In this document: positions 8,812 to 18,251 of the stretch, in pieces
Layout: each line of letters opens with the position of its first letter
Numbering within the stretch: the first letter of the stretch is position 1
Origin: CAWGGS01 sp963822095
Lineage (GTDB): Bacteria > Desulfobacterota > Desulfobulbia > Desulfobulbales > Desulfocapsaceae
Assembly: GCA_963822095.1 (NCBI GenBank)
Contig: CAWGGS010000030.1
Location: forward strand, 5,318-69,317
DNA length: 64,000 nt
Direction of reading: 5' to 3'
The notes under the pieces: generated by a model
The model's input: the letters and a program-made list of their open reading frames with translations, nothing else
The model's database searches: none
Told to the model about the DNA's origin: nothing
Position numbers and translations under genes: made by a program

Positions 8812-10122
8812 ATGGAAATACTAGGGAAAGATTCTATTTTTACCTCAATGAAGCAGGACGACCTGTTTGCAACCGGCTTCGCCGTTCCCTCCGCCCATCC
8901 GTTTTCCGTTGAGGTCAAAGAGTGGGTACGCAAGCATTGTAGTGATCAGGTCAGCGTCACCAAGTATCGAGCCGTCCGCAACCAGATATTCGAGTTCCTG
9001 GATATTACCAGTTATAATGACATTCTGGCATTGATTCACGACCCCAAGCTCAGGGCCATTCGCCATGACCGGGCTCTTATCCTGCTTTCCAATATGTTCG
9101 GGATGAGCGGCAATGCAAGGGAGACAAATAACCGCCTCAATGAATATGCCCGAACCGCCAACGACGTCATTTCCCATCTACGAACAAAGATTCTGGCGCC
9201 TTTTTCTTCTCATATAGAGACCACCAACGAAATCGAAGTCACCAGTAATCCGCTGGACCTTCTCTTGATCATTTTTGATGACAGATATCATAAAAAGGCT
9301 CGTTTTGAAGCAAAGCGCAAACTGACCCTGATGAATCTGGCAGGCTCCATCGACCAAAGGGAGCGAGAAACAGATATAGAGAACAAGTTCACAGGCTTTT
9401 TACATTTTTTAAACGAGCATGTCTGGAGCCCGAGCATGAAGATTGGTGAGCTGGAAATCGTCTATCTCGTGAGCCAACATGATTCGGAATCTTTCGCCTG
9501 TACTGATGTCAGGGTCGTCGATGAACAAACCAAAAAGACTCTCTCCGCCAAGCCGGGACAAAAGATTACCCTTATCAAACGAAGGCGTTTTGTGCGAGGC
9601 AAACAGGAAATCCCTGTCTATGTGACCATCCGGAAAAAACCACCTGCAGCCAAAGTCCTGAAGCTGCTAAGGAAAAATCAGAAAAACCCTGCAGTCGCCG
9701 TCGACGACGAATTGGGTTTAATGGCAGTCCTGAACACCATAAGCGACGTCCAGCATTTTCAAAAGCATCTCACTCGCAGCGCCCTGAAAATAGACTCGTT
9801 CATGACGCTTGAGGATATCTCCGATACTCTGACTGGAAAGACCTATAAAAGTCACAGCACAGGGAGTTCCAACAAGACCCAGATGTTGAAATTTTTTGCA
9901 CGACTTGGAGGAATGCGGGTTGAATTCATCCTGCATACCAACAGGAGCTATCTGAATTACATCTACCAACGCGATGTCGCCCATGATGAATATGAGGTCA
10001 AACGCATTTTCGACTCCGGTGTAGCGGATCTTCTCTTTCCACCGGATATCTACAACCTGGATCTGGTCGAGATCAGAGAACGGCAGTTACGGCGATTTAG
10101 AAACCAGATCGAAGAGATGTAG
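8812..10122 (+). CDS. Conserved-looking protein of unknown function, 436 aa
   Basis: I do not recognise this family with confidence. The protein is soluble, without signal peptide or membrane helices. The middle is basic (KKARFEAKRKL, ITLIKRRRFVRGKQEIPVYVTIRKKP). The second half contains DDELGLMAVL and GKTYKSHSTGSSNKTQMLKFFARLGGMRVEFILHTNRSYLNY, which faintly recalls nucleotidyltransferase folds of the RelA/SpoT type. That resemblance is only a hint. Start ATG 8812 is preceded by AGGAT; an alternative ATG lies 12 codons in. It is full length, free of frameshifts, and possibly co-transcribed with serS, 75 bases upstream. Confidence 0.7.
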   Translation: MEILGKDSIFTSMKQDDLFATGFAVPSAHPFSVEVKEWVRKHCSDQVSVTKYRAVRNQIFEFLDITSYNDILALIHDPKLRAIRHDRALILLSNMFGMSGNARETNNRLNEYARTANDVISHLRTKILAPFSSHIETTNEIEVTSNPLDLLLIIFDDRYHKKARFEAKRKLTLMNLAGSIDQRERETDIENKFTGFLHFLNEHVWSPSMKIGELEIVYLVSQHDSESFACTDVRVVDEQTKKTLSAKPGQKITLIKRRRFVRGKQEIPVYVTIRKKPPAAKVLKLLRKNQKNPAVAVDDELGLMAVLNTISDVQHFQKHLTRSALKIDSFMTLEDISDTLTGKTYKSHSTGSSNKTQMLKFFARLGGMRVEFILHTNRSYLNYIYQRDVAHDEYEVKRIFDSGVADLLFPPDIYNLDLVEIRERQLRRFRNQIEEM

Positions 10123-10145
10123 ACTACATATTTTAAGCGAGCAAT

Positions 10146-10817
10146 CTATCGGGTCTTATCTGTGTCACCTCCAACTTTGATCCGCAGTTCTATTTCTGAA
10201 GCATTATCAGCAAATTTCAAAGATTTAACGAAACCGGTGATAGTTCCGGTCAGCGCTTCTTGAACAAATTCCTTTAACGGCACCTTGTTCCCGTTTACCA
10301 GGAGCGAAACCATATCCATACGCTTCTCCCCTTCTTTCAGAAACCTCTTTCGGATAAAAGAGGCTATCTCTTCCGACTGATTCAGGCCAAAGACATAGTT
10401 TCCCGCAATATCCAGATCTGTGGCCACAGCAATAACCCCATGGACCTCGTCACGCAGTATCTGGGAAGGATTGCGTACAACCTCTATTTTTGAGACACGT
10501 CGTGCATCCTTGAATCCCTCACCAATGACGATATCGACATCCGGTAGGTAGCGATGGGCCAGGGTGGTCAGAGAAAGATTATTGTTCACCGTCTGCAGGA
10601 CCATCTGATCCGGAGCGATGAAGAGGATGGAATCCGCTCCGGCCTGCCGGTGTTTATAGGTATCTGTACCCGGTGTATCGAAAAGTATCCCCATCTCGTT
10701 ACTCGACTTAATGACTCCCACCTTGTAGCCGAAGTCCTTCAGATGAGAGACAACCTGAGAGACAAGGGTTGTCTTGCCGCTATCGTGCCAACCGATAAAG
10801 GTAATAATTGCCGTCAT
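10146..10817 (-). CDS. mobB: Molybdopterin-guanine dinucleotide biosynthesis protein MobB
   Basis: A 223-residue P-loop protein (ITFIGWHDSGKTTLVSQVV at the N-terminus) with DTPGTDTYKHRQAGAD and DIVIGEGFKDA, which are MobB landmarks. MobB assists MobA in adding GMP to molybdopterin, giving the bis-MGD cofactor that FdnG needs. Residues after about 165 form an extra C-terminal segment beyond the minimal MobB domain. The gene follows the formate dehydrogenase genes on the same strand, after a likely terminator at 10839-10869, so expression may be partly independent. The start has an AAAGGA ribosome site. Confidence 0.92.
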   Translation of the reverse strand: MTAIITFIGWHDSGKTTLVSQVVSHLKDFGYKVGVIKSSNEMGILFDTPGTDTYKHRQAGADSILFIAPDQMVLQTVNNNLSLTTLAHRYLPDVDIVIGEGFKDARRVSKIEVVRNPSQILRDEVHGVIAVATDLDIAGNYVFGLNQSEEIASFIRKRFLKEGEKRMDMVSLLVNGNKVPLKEFVQEALTGTITGFVKSLKFADNASEIELRIKVGGDTDKTR

Positions 10818-10838
10818 TGTTCATCCTTTAGAAAAACA

Positions 10839-10869
10839 AAGGCGGATTTCACTCTTTGAAACCCGCCTT
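10839..10869 (-). terminator. Rho-independent terminator of the formate dehydrogenase operon
   Basis: An inverted repeat AAGGCGG-A-TTTC / GAAA-C-CCGCCTT with a 7-base loop. Read on the minus strand it is followed by TTTGTTTTTC. It lies between fdnI and mobB. Confidence 0.75.
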
Positions 10870-10983
10870 GAATACAACCGGTTCGCCGCTTTATACCAGA
10901 TTACGCCATGGCTATCAATCGCTTCCCTGGAATTTTTTTAAACCATGGACCGGTAAAACAAACAGCTACTGTTCACTGGCAAT

Positions 10984-11863
10984 CTACTCATACCGAAAAC
11001 GGCTGTGCATTATATCCACCTCTTCTTTCGGCTTATAGCCGGTCAACATACTCCTGAGAGAACCTTTAACTGCAAAAATCGACATATAGAGGTGTGTCAA
11101 GAAAAAAACGACCATAAAAGCTGCCAGGAAATTGTGGATGATCGCGTAAAGACGAAGGGTATCCGTAACACCACTAAAGGTATGAAGGTAATATCCTGTA
11201 TAGGCCATCACACCTCCACCCGCCGTGGCCAGCCAGAACCATACTTTCTGACCGGCATTGAATTTTCCTGCCGGAACCGGTTTCTTCTCCTTGCTCAAAT
11301 ATCCCCCCAGCATAAACACCCAGGCGATATCGTGGGCGCATCGGCAGCATATCCTTAACCCACATGACAAACATCACCAAAGCATCGACGGTAAAAACTA
11401 TTGCAGCATAGATATGGATATAACGCCCGATCCGAACCGGTAGCCCACCTCCGAAAAAGAGACCGAACACCATCATCAGGCCGGTGATCACAATCAGGGA
11501 AAAAGACACTGCAGCAACAAAATGAATAATCCGCACCCCGATGCGAAAATAAAGGACCTCGGGACCGTCATGGGAGAATCTTTTTGCTCCGATAATCAGA
11601 AGATGAAGGAGATAGGCGGCCGGCACAAGGATAAGTACCCCCAAAAAAATACGACCGAACAGGTGCGCCTGCAGATATGTGAACATCTGTCCGTATTTCG
11701 GCCAATGTCCTGATACAAGAACTATCAATTGGTTAAAAAAATTTGAGAGCAGACCGGGGGCATGTGTGGCCGGTGCCGCCGTTTGGGAGGTAGCTGCGAA
11801 GGCGCTGCCTGCAAATAGCGACATAGTCTGACATAGGAAACCCGATAACACGAATCGTCGCAT
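10984..11863 (-). pseudogene. fdnI: Formate dehydrogenase cytochrome b subunit (FdnI/FdhC type), one frameshift
   Basis: This is the membrane diheme cytochrome b of a periplasmic formate dehydrogenase, passing electrons from FdnH to quinone. It starts at ATG 11863 behind AGGAG, with a signal-like N-terminus (MRRFVLSGFLCQ...GSAFA). Helices carry the His ligands in VRIIHFVAAVSF, GRYIHIYAAIVF and IIHNFLAAFMV...THLYMSIF. The frame breaks near 11330-11345. After WVKDMLPMR the protein continues in another frame as HDIAWVFMLGGYLS and PAGKFNAGQKVWFWLA. Both halves are well conserved, so a single-base indel (error or recent mutation) is the simplest explanation. The combined length is normal for the Shewanella FdhC-like subtype. 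Confidence 0.85.
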
Positions 11864-11943
11864 AATTTTTCTCCTCAGATAAAGGAAGACTCCGGCTCCT
11901 GATCTGCAGGAGCCGGAGAGACTAAGCAAAATCCGGAACCAGG

Positions 11944-12538
11944 CTATTTCCTGTTATAGGCCTTATCCCAGCCCCAGGCCTCCGTTCCTGAGCCCCGCTG
12001 GAAAACGCGCTCTCGATAAATGTCGGCCACCACATCAGCATCACCGGCCATCAGGGCCTTGGTGGCGCACATGCCGGCGCAGAGCGGAACTTTGCCTTCG
12101 GCAATCCTGTTCTGACCGTAAAGCCGACGTTCTTCCTCACTGAAGTTTTCTTCAGGCCCACCGGCACAAAACGTGCACTTGTCCATCGCACCGCGGGCGC
12201 CGAAGACCTGCCCTTTTGGAAACTGGGGTGCCCCGAAGGGACAGGCCATAAAACAATAGCCGCAGCCGATGCAGATCTTTTTATTGACCAGCACGATACC
12301 GTCATCCCGCTGATAAATGGCATCCACCGGACAGACCGCAATGCACGGCGCATCCGCACAGTGCATGCAGGAAATGGAGATCGATCTCTCTCCCGGGCTT
12401 TCCTTGATCCAAAGTCACCACGCGTCTACGATTGACACCAACGGGGATATGATTTCCCTCTTTGCAGGCGACGACACACCCGCTGCAATCGATGCAACGA
12501 TCAACATCGCATAAAAATTTCATCCTTGCCATTTTCAT
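11944..12538 (-). pseudogene. fdnH: Formate dehydrogenase Fe-S subunit (FdnH type), one frameshift
   Basis: The four-cluster ferredoxin subunit that carries electrons from FdnG to the cytochrome b. Cysteine groups seen in order are CDVDRCIDCSGCVVACKEGN, CMHCADAPCIAVCP, CIGCGYCFMACPFGAP, and CTFC with PLCAGMCATKAL. The N-terminal part ends at LDQGKPGREI and the rest resumes in a different frame as SISCMHCADAPC. The shift lies in a GAGAGA run near 12385-12396, a typical slippage or error site. Start ATG 12538 sits behind GGAGG, a few bases after the fdnG stop. The function would be intact if the indel is an artefact. Confidence 0.87.
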
Positions 12539-12547
12539 ATCCTCCTA

Positions 12548-15343
12548 TCAGGCCTTGCTTATTTTGCACAGACCGTCCTTGGTCGACTGCATCTGCGTGA
12601 CGATGTCATAGCCATAGTTGGTAACGACATTCCCCGGCTCGCCAAGAGCATAGGGAACGGTACCTTCCGGATACTTCTCGGCGAGTGATTGCCCCAGCAG
12701 CACGCCTGCGAAATGGAAAGGAAGGAAGAGTGTCTTGTCATCCACCCTTTCGGTGAAAAACGCCTTGACCTTGATTTTGCCGCCCTCCGGTGATTCGATC
12801 CAGATCATTTCTCCTTTTCTAACCCCCAGGTTATTGGCGAGCCGGGGATTGATCTCGACATACATTTCCGGCTGCAGCTCCGCGAGATATTTGTTGCTGC
12901 GGGTCTCGGCACCGGCTCCCATATGCTCGACCATCCTGCCTGTTGTCAGTACATAAGGAAATTCCTTCACCAGATCCGGCTTCTGCTCGCTTGCAAAGCG
13001 GGTATCAACCCGATAATGATTGGGCACATCCTTATAGGTCGCATATTCGGGGAGCAGATCGGGACGTGGGGTATGAATCGGCTCGCGATGGATGGGGACC
13101 TGGTCCGGGAAGTTCCAGACCACGCAGCGGGCACGGGCATTGCCGAAAGGTGCCATGCCACGGGCAATCGCCACCTTTAGGGTTTTCTGTGAAAGGTCCG
13201 TTTTCCAATTGGTTCCGGGTACAACATCCTTGAACTCAGGATAGCCGCCGTCAACCTCGCTGCCGGGATTCGCTGATCCAGGAGCCGCCAGCTGGTTTTC
13301 GGTTCGCCCCGAGGAATCGTATTTTTTCTCCAGGCCGAATCGGTTCCTGAACGGCAATCCTCCTTTTGCTACCGGGATGGAGATATCATAGAGAATCGGG
13401 GTCCCCGGGTGTTTCGTCGTCCAACACGGCCACGGCATGCCGTAATAGTCTCCGTCACAGGGACCGCCATTTGCCTGCAGGGTGTTGATATCGAAGGTAT
13501 GCCAGTTGGCCATGTGTTTCTTGATCCGCTCTGGCGTCTGTCCGTTGTAGCCGATGGTCAGCGAGCCTCTTCCCAACTCCAGTGTAATATCTTCCACCGT
13601 CTTGATGTTTTTATAGAATTTATCGGCAAAGCCCAGCTTCTTCACCAGCATTTCCATGATCTTATAATCATCTTTGCTGTTATGGACCGGATCAACCACT
13701 TTATCGCGCCATTGTATCTGCCTGGATGTCGAGGTCACACTGCCTGAGGTTTCGTACTGGCTGGAACTCGGCAGCAGATAGATATTGTCGGTTGTGCATG
13801 TGGCTGCAATCATGGTCGGGAAGGGATCGATAACGACGACAAGGTCAAGCATGTTATAGGCCTTAACCACACGGTCATACATGGAATTGTTGTTGGAGCC
13901 GCATCCCCATTGGATCAATGCCTTTACCGGGGTGTACTGATGGATCTTCTCATCCTGGAGCACACCTTCATACCAGCGTGCCAACGTGAACCCACTCTTG
14001 TTCATCCAGGATTTTTCCTTAAAGCGGCCGACTATCCACTCATAGTCCACATCCCAAACCCGGCACCAGTGTTTCCATGAGCCGTCAGCCAATCCGTAAT
14101 AGGCAGGCAGGCTATGGGACAGCACGCACATATCGGTTGCGCCCTGCACATTGTCGTGGCCACGGAAGATATTGGCCCCACCGCCGGATTTGCCCATGTT
14201 GCCCAGAACAAGCTGAAGGATGCAAAAGCTTCTGGTAATCGAACTGCCGACGGAGTGTTGGGTGCCGCCCATGCACCAGGTGAGGCTGCCGGGGCGGTTA
14301 TCTGCCAGAATTTTGGCGATGCGGACCGTTTCCGCAGCGGGAATACCGGTAATGGATTCCACCGTCTCAGGGGTATATTTCTTTGCCACGGCAACCATCT
14401 CCGGATAGCCGGCGACACGGGTGCGGATGAATTCCTTATCCTCCCACCCATTTTCAATGATAACGTTTACCAACCCCATCATGAAAGCCACGTCCGTACC
14501 CGGACGAATCCGGACATAATCGGTTGCCTTGGCTGCAAGTTTGGTCCTACGCGGATCGACAACGATAATCGGTGCGTTATTCTTTTCCTTGGCATGCAGG
14601 ATATGCTGCATGGAGATCGGATGTGCCTCCGGGGCGTTGGACCCGATGAAGATCATACTTTTTGCATGCCGCATATCATTGAGGCTGTTGGTCATGGCGC
14701 CATACCCCCAGGTGTTGGCAACGCCGGCAACCGTCGTAGAGTGACAGATCCTGGCCTGATGATCGACATTGTTGGAACCCCAGAAGGCTGCGAATTTACG
14801 CTGCTGATAAGCCATCTCGTTGGACACCTTGGCACTTCCGTTAAAATGCAGGGCATCCGGGCCGTCTTTTTCGCGAATAGCCAGGAGTTTGTCGCCGATT
14901 TCCTTGATCGCCTGATCCCAGGTCAGGTTGGTCCACTTGCCGTTCACTCGCTTCATCGGATTTTTCAGCCTTTTGGGACTGGTCACCATGTCGATAGCTC
15001 CGGCCCCCTTGCAGCAGTGGCCGCCTCGGGAAACCGGATGGTCCTGGGCAATCTCCTGCCTGACCCAGACACCGTTGGCCACCTGGGCCTCAATGCCGCA
15101 TCCGACAGCACAATAGCTGCAGATGGTCCTGACCATCTTGGAACCGGGATAGGGTACCTTTTTCTCCGCGGTGGTCGCTGCTCTTGCTGTCATTTTGACG
15201 GTCATTGCTGCCCCAGTCAAGGCTGCTGTCGCTGCGGACAATTTCAGAAATGACCGTCTGGCGAGTTTCGGGTTCCTGGTTACCCGGCGATGGGTCGTGA
15301 CAGAACCGCTTTCCGCCGACTTTCTAATCTTACATTCGGCCAT
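12548..15343 (-). CDS. fdnG: Periplasmic formate dehydrogenase catalytic subunit, Cys type
   Basis: A 931-residue Mo/W-bis-MGD enzyme oxidising formate to CO2. The N-terminal Tat signal RRSFLKLSAATAALTGAA (residues 29-46) sends it to the periplasm. The [4Fe-4S] ligands are in CSYCAVGCG (from residue 75) with a fourth Cys in RGGHCCKG. The metal ligand and acid/base pair are Cys200-His201 in DHQARICHS, where many homologues have selenocysteine, so this is the cysteine form. The start follows a strong AAGGAGG. It is the centre of a minus-strand operon with chaperone, FeS, cytochrome and regulator genes, and is uninterrupted, unlike fdnH and fdnI. Confidence 0.96.
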   Translation of the reverse strand: MAECKIRKSAESGSVTTHRRVTRNPKLARRSFLKLSAATAALTGAAMTVKMTARAATTAEKKVPYPGSKMVRTICSYCAVGCGIEAQVANGVWVRQEIAQDHPVSRGGHCCKGAGAIDMVTSPKRLKNPMKRVNGKWTNLTWDQAIKEIGDKLLAIREKDGPDALHFNGSAKVSNEMAYQQRKFAAFWGSNNVDHQARICHSTTVAGVANTWGYGAMTNSLNDMRHAKSMIFIGSNAPEAHPISMQHILHAKEKNNAPIIVVDPRRTKLAAKATDYVRIRPGTDVAFMMGLVNVIIENGWEDKEFIRTRVAGYPEMVAVAKKYTPETVESITGIPAAETVRIAKILADNRPGSLTWCMGGTQHSVGSSITRSFCILQLVLGNMGKSGGGANIFRGHDNVQGATDMCVLSHSLPAYYGLADGSWKHWCRVWDVDYEWIVGRFKEKSWMNKSGFTLARWYEGVLQDEKIHQYTPVKALIQWGCGSNNNSMYDRVVKAYNMLDLVVVIDPFPTMIAATCTTDNIYLLPSSSQYETSGSVTSTSRQIQWRDKVVDPVHNSKDDYKIMEMLVKKLGFADKFYKNIKTVEDITLELGRGSLTIGYNGQTPERIKKHMANWHTFDINTLQANGGPCDGDYYGMPWPCWTTKHPGTPILYDISIPVAKGGLPFRNRFGLEKKYDSSGRTENQLAAPGSANPGSEVDGGYPEFKDVVPGTNWKTDLSQKTLKVAIARGMAPFGNARARCVVWNFPDQVPIHREPIHTPRPDLLPEYATYKDVPNHYRVDTRFASEQKPDLVKEFPYVLTTGRMVEHMGAGAETRSNKYLAELQPEMYVEINPRLANNLGVRKGEMIWIESPEGGKIKVKAFFTERVDDKTLFLPFHFAGVLLGQSLAEKYPEGTVPYALGEPGNVVTNYGYDIVTQMQSTKDGLCKISKA

Positions 15344-15419
15344 GATCTTCCCTCCTTGTTAGTACATCACTGAAAATGAGTTGTTATCCGACGTATCATA
15401 GGAAACATTGCACCCGACA

Positions 15420-15611
15420 TTATGAGCGAAGACTCTTGTAGTATTTATTGAATGCCGAAGTCTCATGATACAGATCATGGTCCTTTTCCAGCCTCCGCTT
15501 GGCAGGGCCGGCTTTGGCTGAACGGACTATCCCTGCAGTACCTGCAAGAACACCTGCTCCAACCAAAATGTGCTTTAAGAACGATCGTCTCGAATCATGC
15601 TGTTTTTCCAT
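15420..15611 (-). CDS. Small Tat-signal protein of formate dehydrogenase operons (FdhX-like)
   Basis: A 63-residue protein that is almost entirely a twin-arginine signal (SRRSFLKHILVGAGVLAGTAGIVRSAKA) plus a short mature end rich in charge (RRLEKDHDLYHETSAFNKYYKSL). Such mini-proteins sit beside fdhA in Shewanella and Epsilonproteobacteria. They may help assemble or export the enzyme, but the role is unproven. I choose ATG 15611 because AAAGGAGG lies just upstream; the open frame extends further but without a ribosome site. Confidence 0.85.
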   Translation of the reverse strand: MEKQHDSRRSFLKHILVGAGVLAGTAGIVRSAKAGPAKRRLEKDHDLYHETSAFNKYYKSLRS

Positions 15612-15627
15612 TCTCTTACCTCCTTTA

Positions 15628-16272
15628 TCAACAAGGTTGTCGTTCACCATCCACCGGCCGGGCTCCCGCCGACAGGCTTCTTTCAAGTTGTATATATCCC
15701 CGTAAAAAACGAGTACAGGCCGGATAAAATGCATCATTAGCATTCTCGGCAATAGTCGTGGAAAATCTTTCAATCAACGGCTCCAGGTATTTGTCGAGGA
15801 GCTCCGCCTGATAGAGCCTCGCCTGCTCAAATGCGTCCGGCTCACTCTCGACCAACCGGGCCATGACATCTAGCATCACGATCAAGGAATCTTCCGCCTC
15901 GGAAACTGCCTCGGATTTCCGGATTCCCACTTCCAACAGAAAACCACGGAACTCTGCTAATGTCCGGCCATAACTGCGGCCTTCCCGATACTCCGATGCC
16001 GTCAACGGCACCAGCAAATCGCTGAAAGGATCGACAAAAAGTCGGTAATATTCAGCCTGAAGGCCAGCGAGCGTCATGTTATTCAAAAGTTGAAAGAGAT
16101 CTCTTATCACTCGATCCAACCCCGGTTCCACCGATTCTTTCACAAGCGCGGCAAAAAGCCCCCGCCAACGGGCAAACCGTTCCGCATCGGGTTCGGCGTC
16201 AAAAAACGACTTGCAAATATCGAGAAAGCGCAGCCTGACCCGGCTCAGTTCCCTGTCTTCCAGTTCGGTCAT
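15628..16272 (-). CDS. TorD/DmsD-like molecular chaperone for formate dehydrogenase
   Basis: A mostly helical protein of about 214 residues with the TorD-family pattern LQAEYYRLFVDPFSDLLVPLTASEYREG, followed by further helices. TorD-like chaperones bind the Tat signal of molybdoenzymes and hold them until the cofactor is inserted. Position between the polyferredoxin and the Tat proteins fits that job for FdnG. Start ATG 16272 is two bases beyond the upstream TGA, implying translational coupling. A longer reading starts inside the upstream gene and is less likely. Confidence 0.87.
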   Translation of the reverse strand: MTELEDRELSRVRLRFLDICKSFFDAEPDAERFARWRGLFAALVKESVEPGLDRVIRDLFQLLNNMTLAGLQAEYYRLFVDPFSDLLVPLTASEYREGRSYGRTLAEFRGFLLEVGIRKSEAVSEAEDSLIVMLDVMARLVESEPDAFEQARLYQAELLDKYLEPLIERFSTTIAENANDAFYPACTRFLRGYIQLERSLSAGARPVDGERQPC

Positions 16273-16274
16273 AA

Positions 16275-18143
16275 TCAGTTTCCGGAAAAAATTCTTGCAA
16301 CTCTGCAGGTATCGCAATACTCGAGATATCCGCTCTCCGCCCCCTTCCTTCGAGCGAGGATCGAGGCTACCCTTTCATAGCTTTTTTTCGTCCCAAAAGC
16401 CTTGCCACACTCCCTGCAAACCATAGCCTCCCCCCTTGCCAACTCCCTGTAATGAAAAAATTCCGCATTTATAACGAAATCAGGATCGATTTGCAGCGCG
16501 TCTTCCGGACACACCTGCACACAAACACCGCAAGCAATGCAGCGGACTGGAGTATGCAACAGAGCAAGTGTCGACTGTTCCGCCGCAAGGGCAACCGTCT
16601 TGCATTCATTGAGACAGGCCAGACACTGACTGCAACGATTCGTATCGCAATCAAGAGTGGCAAACCACGGCAGATTCTTTCGCTCCAAATGAATCTGCCG
16701 TTTGCTACTTGTGGTCAGATGCTCAAGGATTGCTGCCAGGGCTGGACGTCTGCCGTTATACACCGGATCCGAGAAATTTGACGCCAGAGGCGAATCGTTT
16801 TCCACATGCAGGTAATTTTCAACCTCTTTTGGACCACAAAAAAGCACGGTTTCGGAAAGATCAAACAGGCTCTTAATCAAAGTATTTACCTTTTCAACCT
16901 CACCTTGCTGTCGATCTCTGCCAGAAGCTGAAGCGGCGTCATCGACCAAAACGATGCGTCCTGCCCCCCGGGCAAAAAGAAGCAATAGCTGCATACCGTT
17001 TAAAGCGTGGACATTTGGATGTTCCAGGAAAAACAGGCGCTCGCCCTGTTGTTCAGTACCGTATTTCCACCAGAACTCGTGCAATACCTTCTCACTGCCC
17101 ACTATCACTGTGGTCCCGGGTGGTAGATGGATTTTTTGAAAATATGTATAAAAAGACCGGTCGGGAAACCTCTCATATTGCAGGGCTCCAGTAGGGCATA
17201 CAGAGACACAGGCCCCGCATTCCCGGCATGCCCGTACATCCACGGCAACTCCATCGGCTCCAAGTGTTATGGCGGAACTGGGACAGATATCCCGGCAGAG
17301 CGTACAACCTATGCCCAGTCTACCGGCATATTGGCAGATCCGGTTATCACAGCCGATCACCTCCTGAATTTCAACTGCCGATACTGTTGCGAAGAGATCG
17401 GGCAGGGTCTCTTCACTAAAAATGCCCAGGCGTTCCTCAGGCAAATCAACTGCTGGGCCATGCAAGACCACGACGGCAGGTATGTGCAGGCTTCTGGTTT
17501 CAGCGGCTGATATATCTATTGCCTGGACCGGACAGACCCGTTCGCATTCTCGGCAGAGAGTACATCGAGAAAAATCTATAACAAGCTGTTCTGAAAGGCA
17601 ATCTTCCGGGCAAGCGCTGCCGCATTTGCCGCAATACGTGCAAAGCTCTCTATCTATAGGGGCACGAATGGTGAAATGCACTCGAAACCCCCTGCCCTCG
17701 GCCACCACAGCAGCATCAACCGCTGCCGGAAAATCGGGATGACTTCCCCTCAACAGGATGGGCTCGATCTCTAAAACACCGCCGTAGGTCGCAAGAAAAC
17801 GTTCAAGATCCCCAGCCGACTCGCTGAGCACACAGACCCTCGGGTCGGCATCGACAAACAGTCTGGAAAAGTTGACGGTATTTGCCCGTTCCAGCTCCGC
17901 TTCGGCCAGTTCCCGTAACTCGCTTCCACGTCGAGCCGTCAAATCCAGGTTCAGTTGCAATGTTGGAGAAAGAGGGAAGGAAAGTTCAGGTGTGAGCCGG
18001 GAAAATCCACCGGCCAATAGAATGTCGAATGAGGTTTCAGTCAAAAATTGTTGCCATCGGCGCGGAGAAACACGTATTTCCCTGAATCCCGGAGACGCAC
18101 TGCCTTCATGGAACAGTATAACGGTTGAGAACTTTTTTCTCAT
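16275..18143 (-). CDS. Polyferredoxin of the formate dehydrogenase locus (multiple 4Fe-4S clusters)
   Basis: A 622-residue cytoplasmic protein with repeated ferredoxin motifs. These are CTYCGKCGSACPEDC and CTLCRECERVCPVQA (about residues 170-210), CTLCRDICPSSA and CRECGACVSVCPTGA (about 280-320), CSQCLACLNECKTVA and CIACGVCVQVCPEDA (about 505-550). A zinc-finger-like CRECGKAFG...CDTCR tail follows. Similar genes lie next to the TorD-like chaperone in Shewanella and Epsilonproteobacterial fdh clusters. The role is probably electron supply or redox sensing during maturation; it is not a subunit of known FdnGHI. It is complete, in one frame, and separated from the regulator genes by 108 bases. 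Confidence 0.85.
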   Translation of the reverse strand: MRKKFSTVILFHEGSASPGFREIRVSPRRWQQFLTETSFDILLAGGFSRLTPELSFPLSPTLQLNLDLTARRGSELRELAEAELERANTVNFSRLFVDADPRVCVLSESAGDLERFLATYGGVLEIEPILLRGSHPDFPAAVDAAVVAEGRGFRVHFTIRAPIDRELCTYCGKCGSACPEDCLSEQLVIDFSRCTLCRECERVCPVQAIDISAAETRSLHIPAVVVLHGPAVDLPEERLGIFSEETLPDLFATVSAVEIQEVIGCDNRICQYAGRLGIGCTLCRDICPSSAITLGADGVAVDVRACRECGACVSVCPTGALQYERFPDRSFYTYFQKIHLPPGTTVIVGSEKVLHEFWWKYGTEQQGERLFFLEHPNVHALNGMQLLLLFARGAGRIVLVDDAASASGRDRQQGEVEKVNTLIKSLFDLSETVLFCGPKEVENYLHVENDSPLASNFSDPVYNGRRPALAAILEHLTTSSKRQIHLERKNLPWFATLDCDTNRCSQCLACLNECKTVALAAEQSTLALLHTPVRCIACGVCVQVCPEDALQIDPDFVINAEFFHYRELARGEAMVCRECGKAFGTKKSYERVASILARRKGAESGYLEYCDTCRVARIFSGN

Positions 18144-18251
18144 ATATTCGTTTTCACCCCAGACGATGATATTTTTTTCAGTATAGCATTATAATGGGCC
18201 AGGCAAACAAAAAGTATCAGGGCAAGCCCTTTTTTCTTGTAAGCGAAAGAT

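Noticed and set aside
14114..15253. 379-codon plus-strand open frame
   Set aside because: It is antisense to the clearly conserved fdnG and matches no family; the open frame reflects codon bias.
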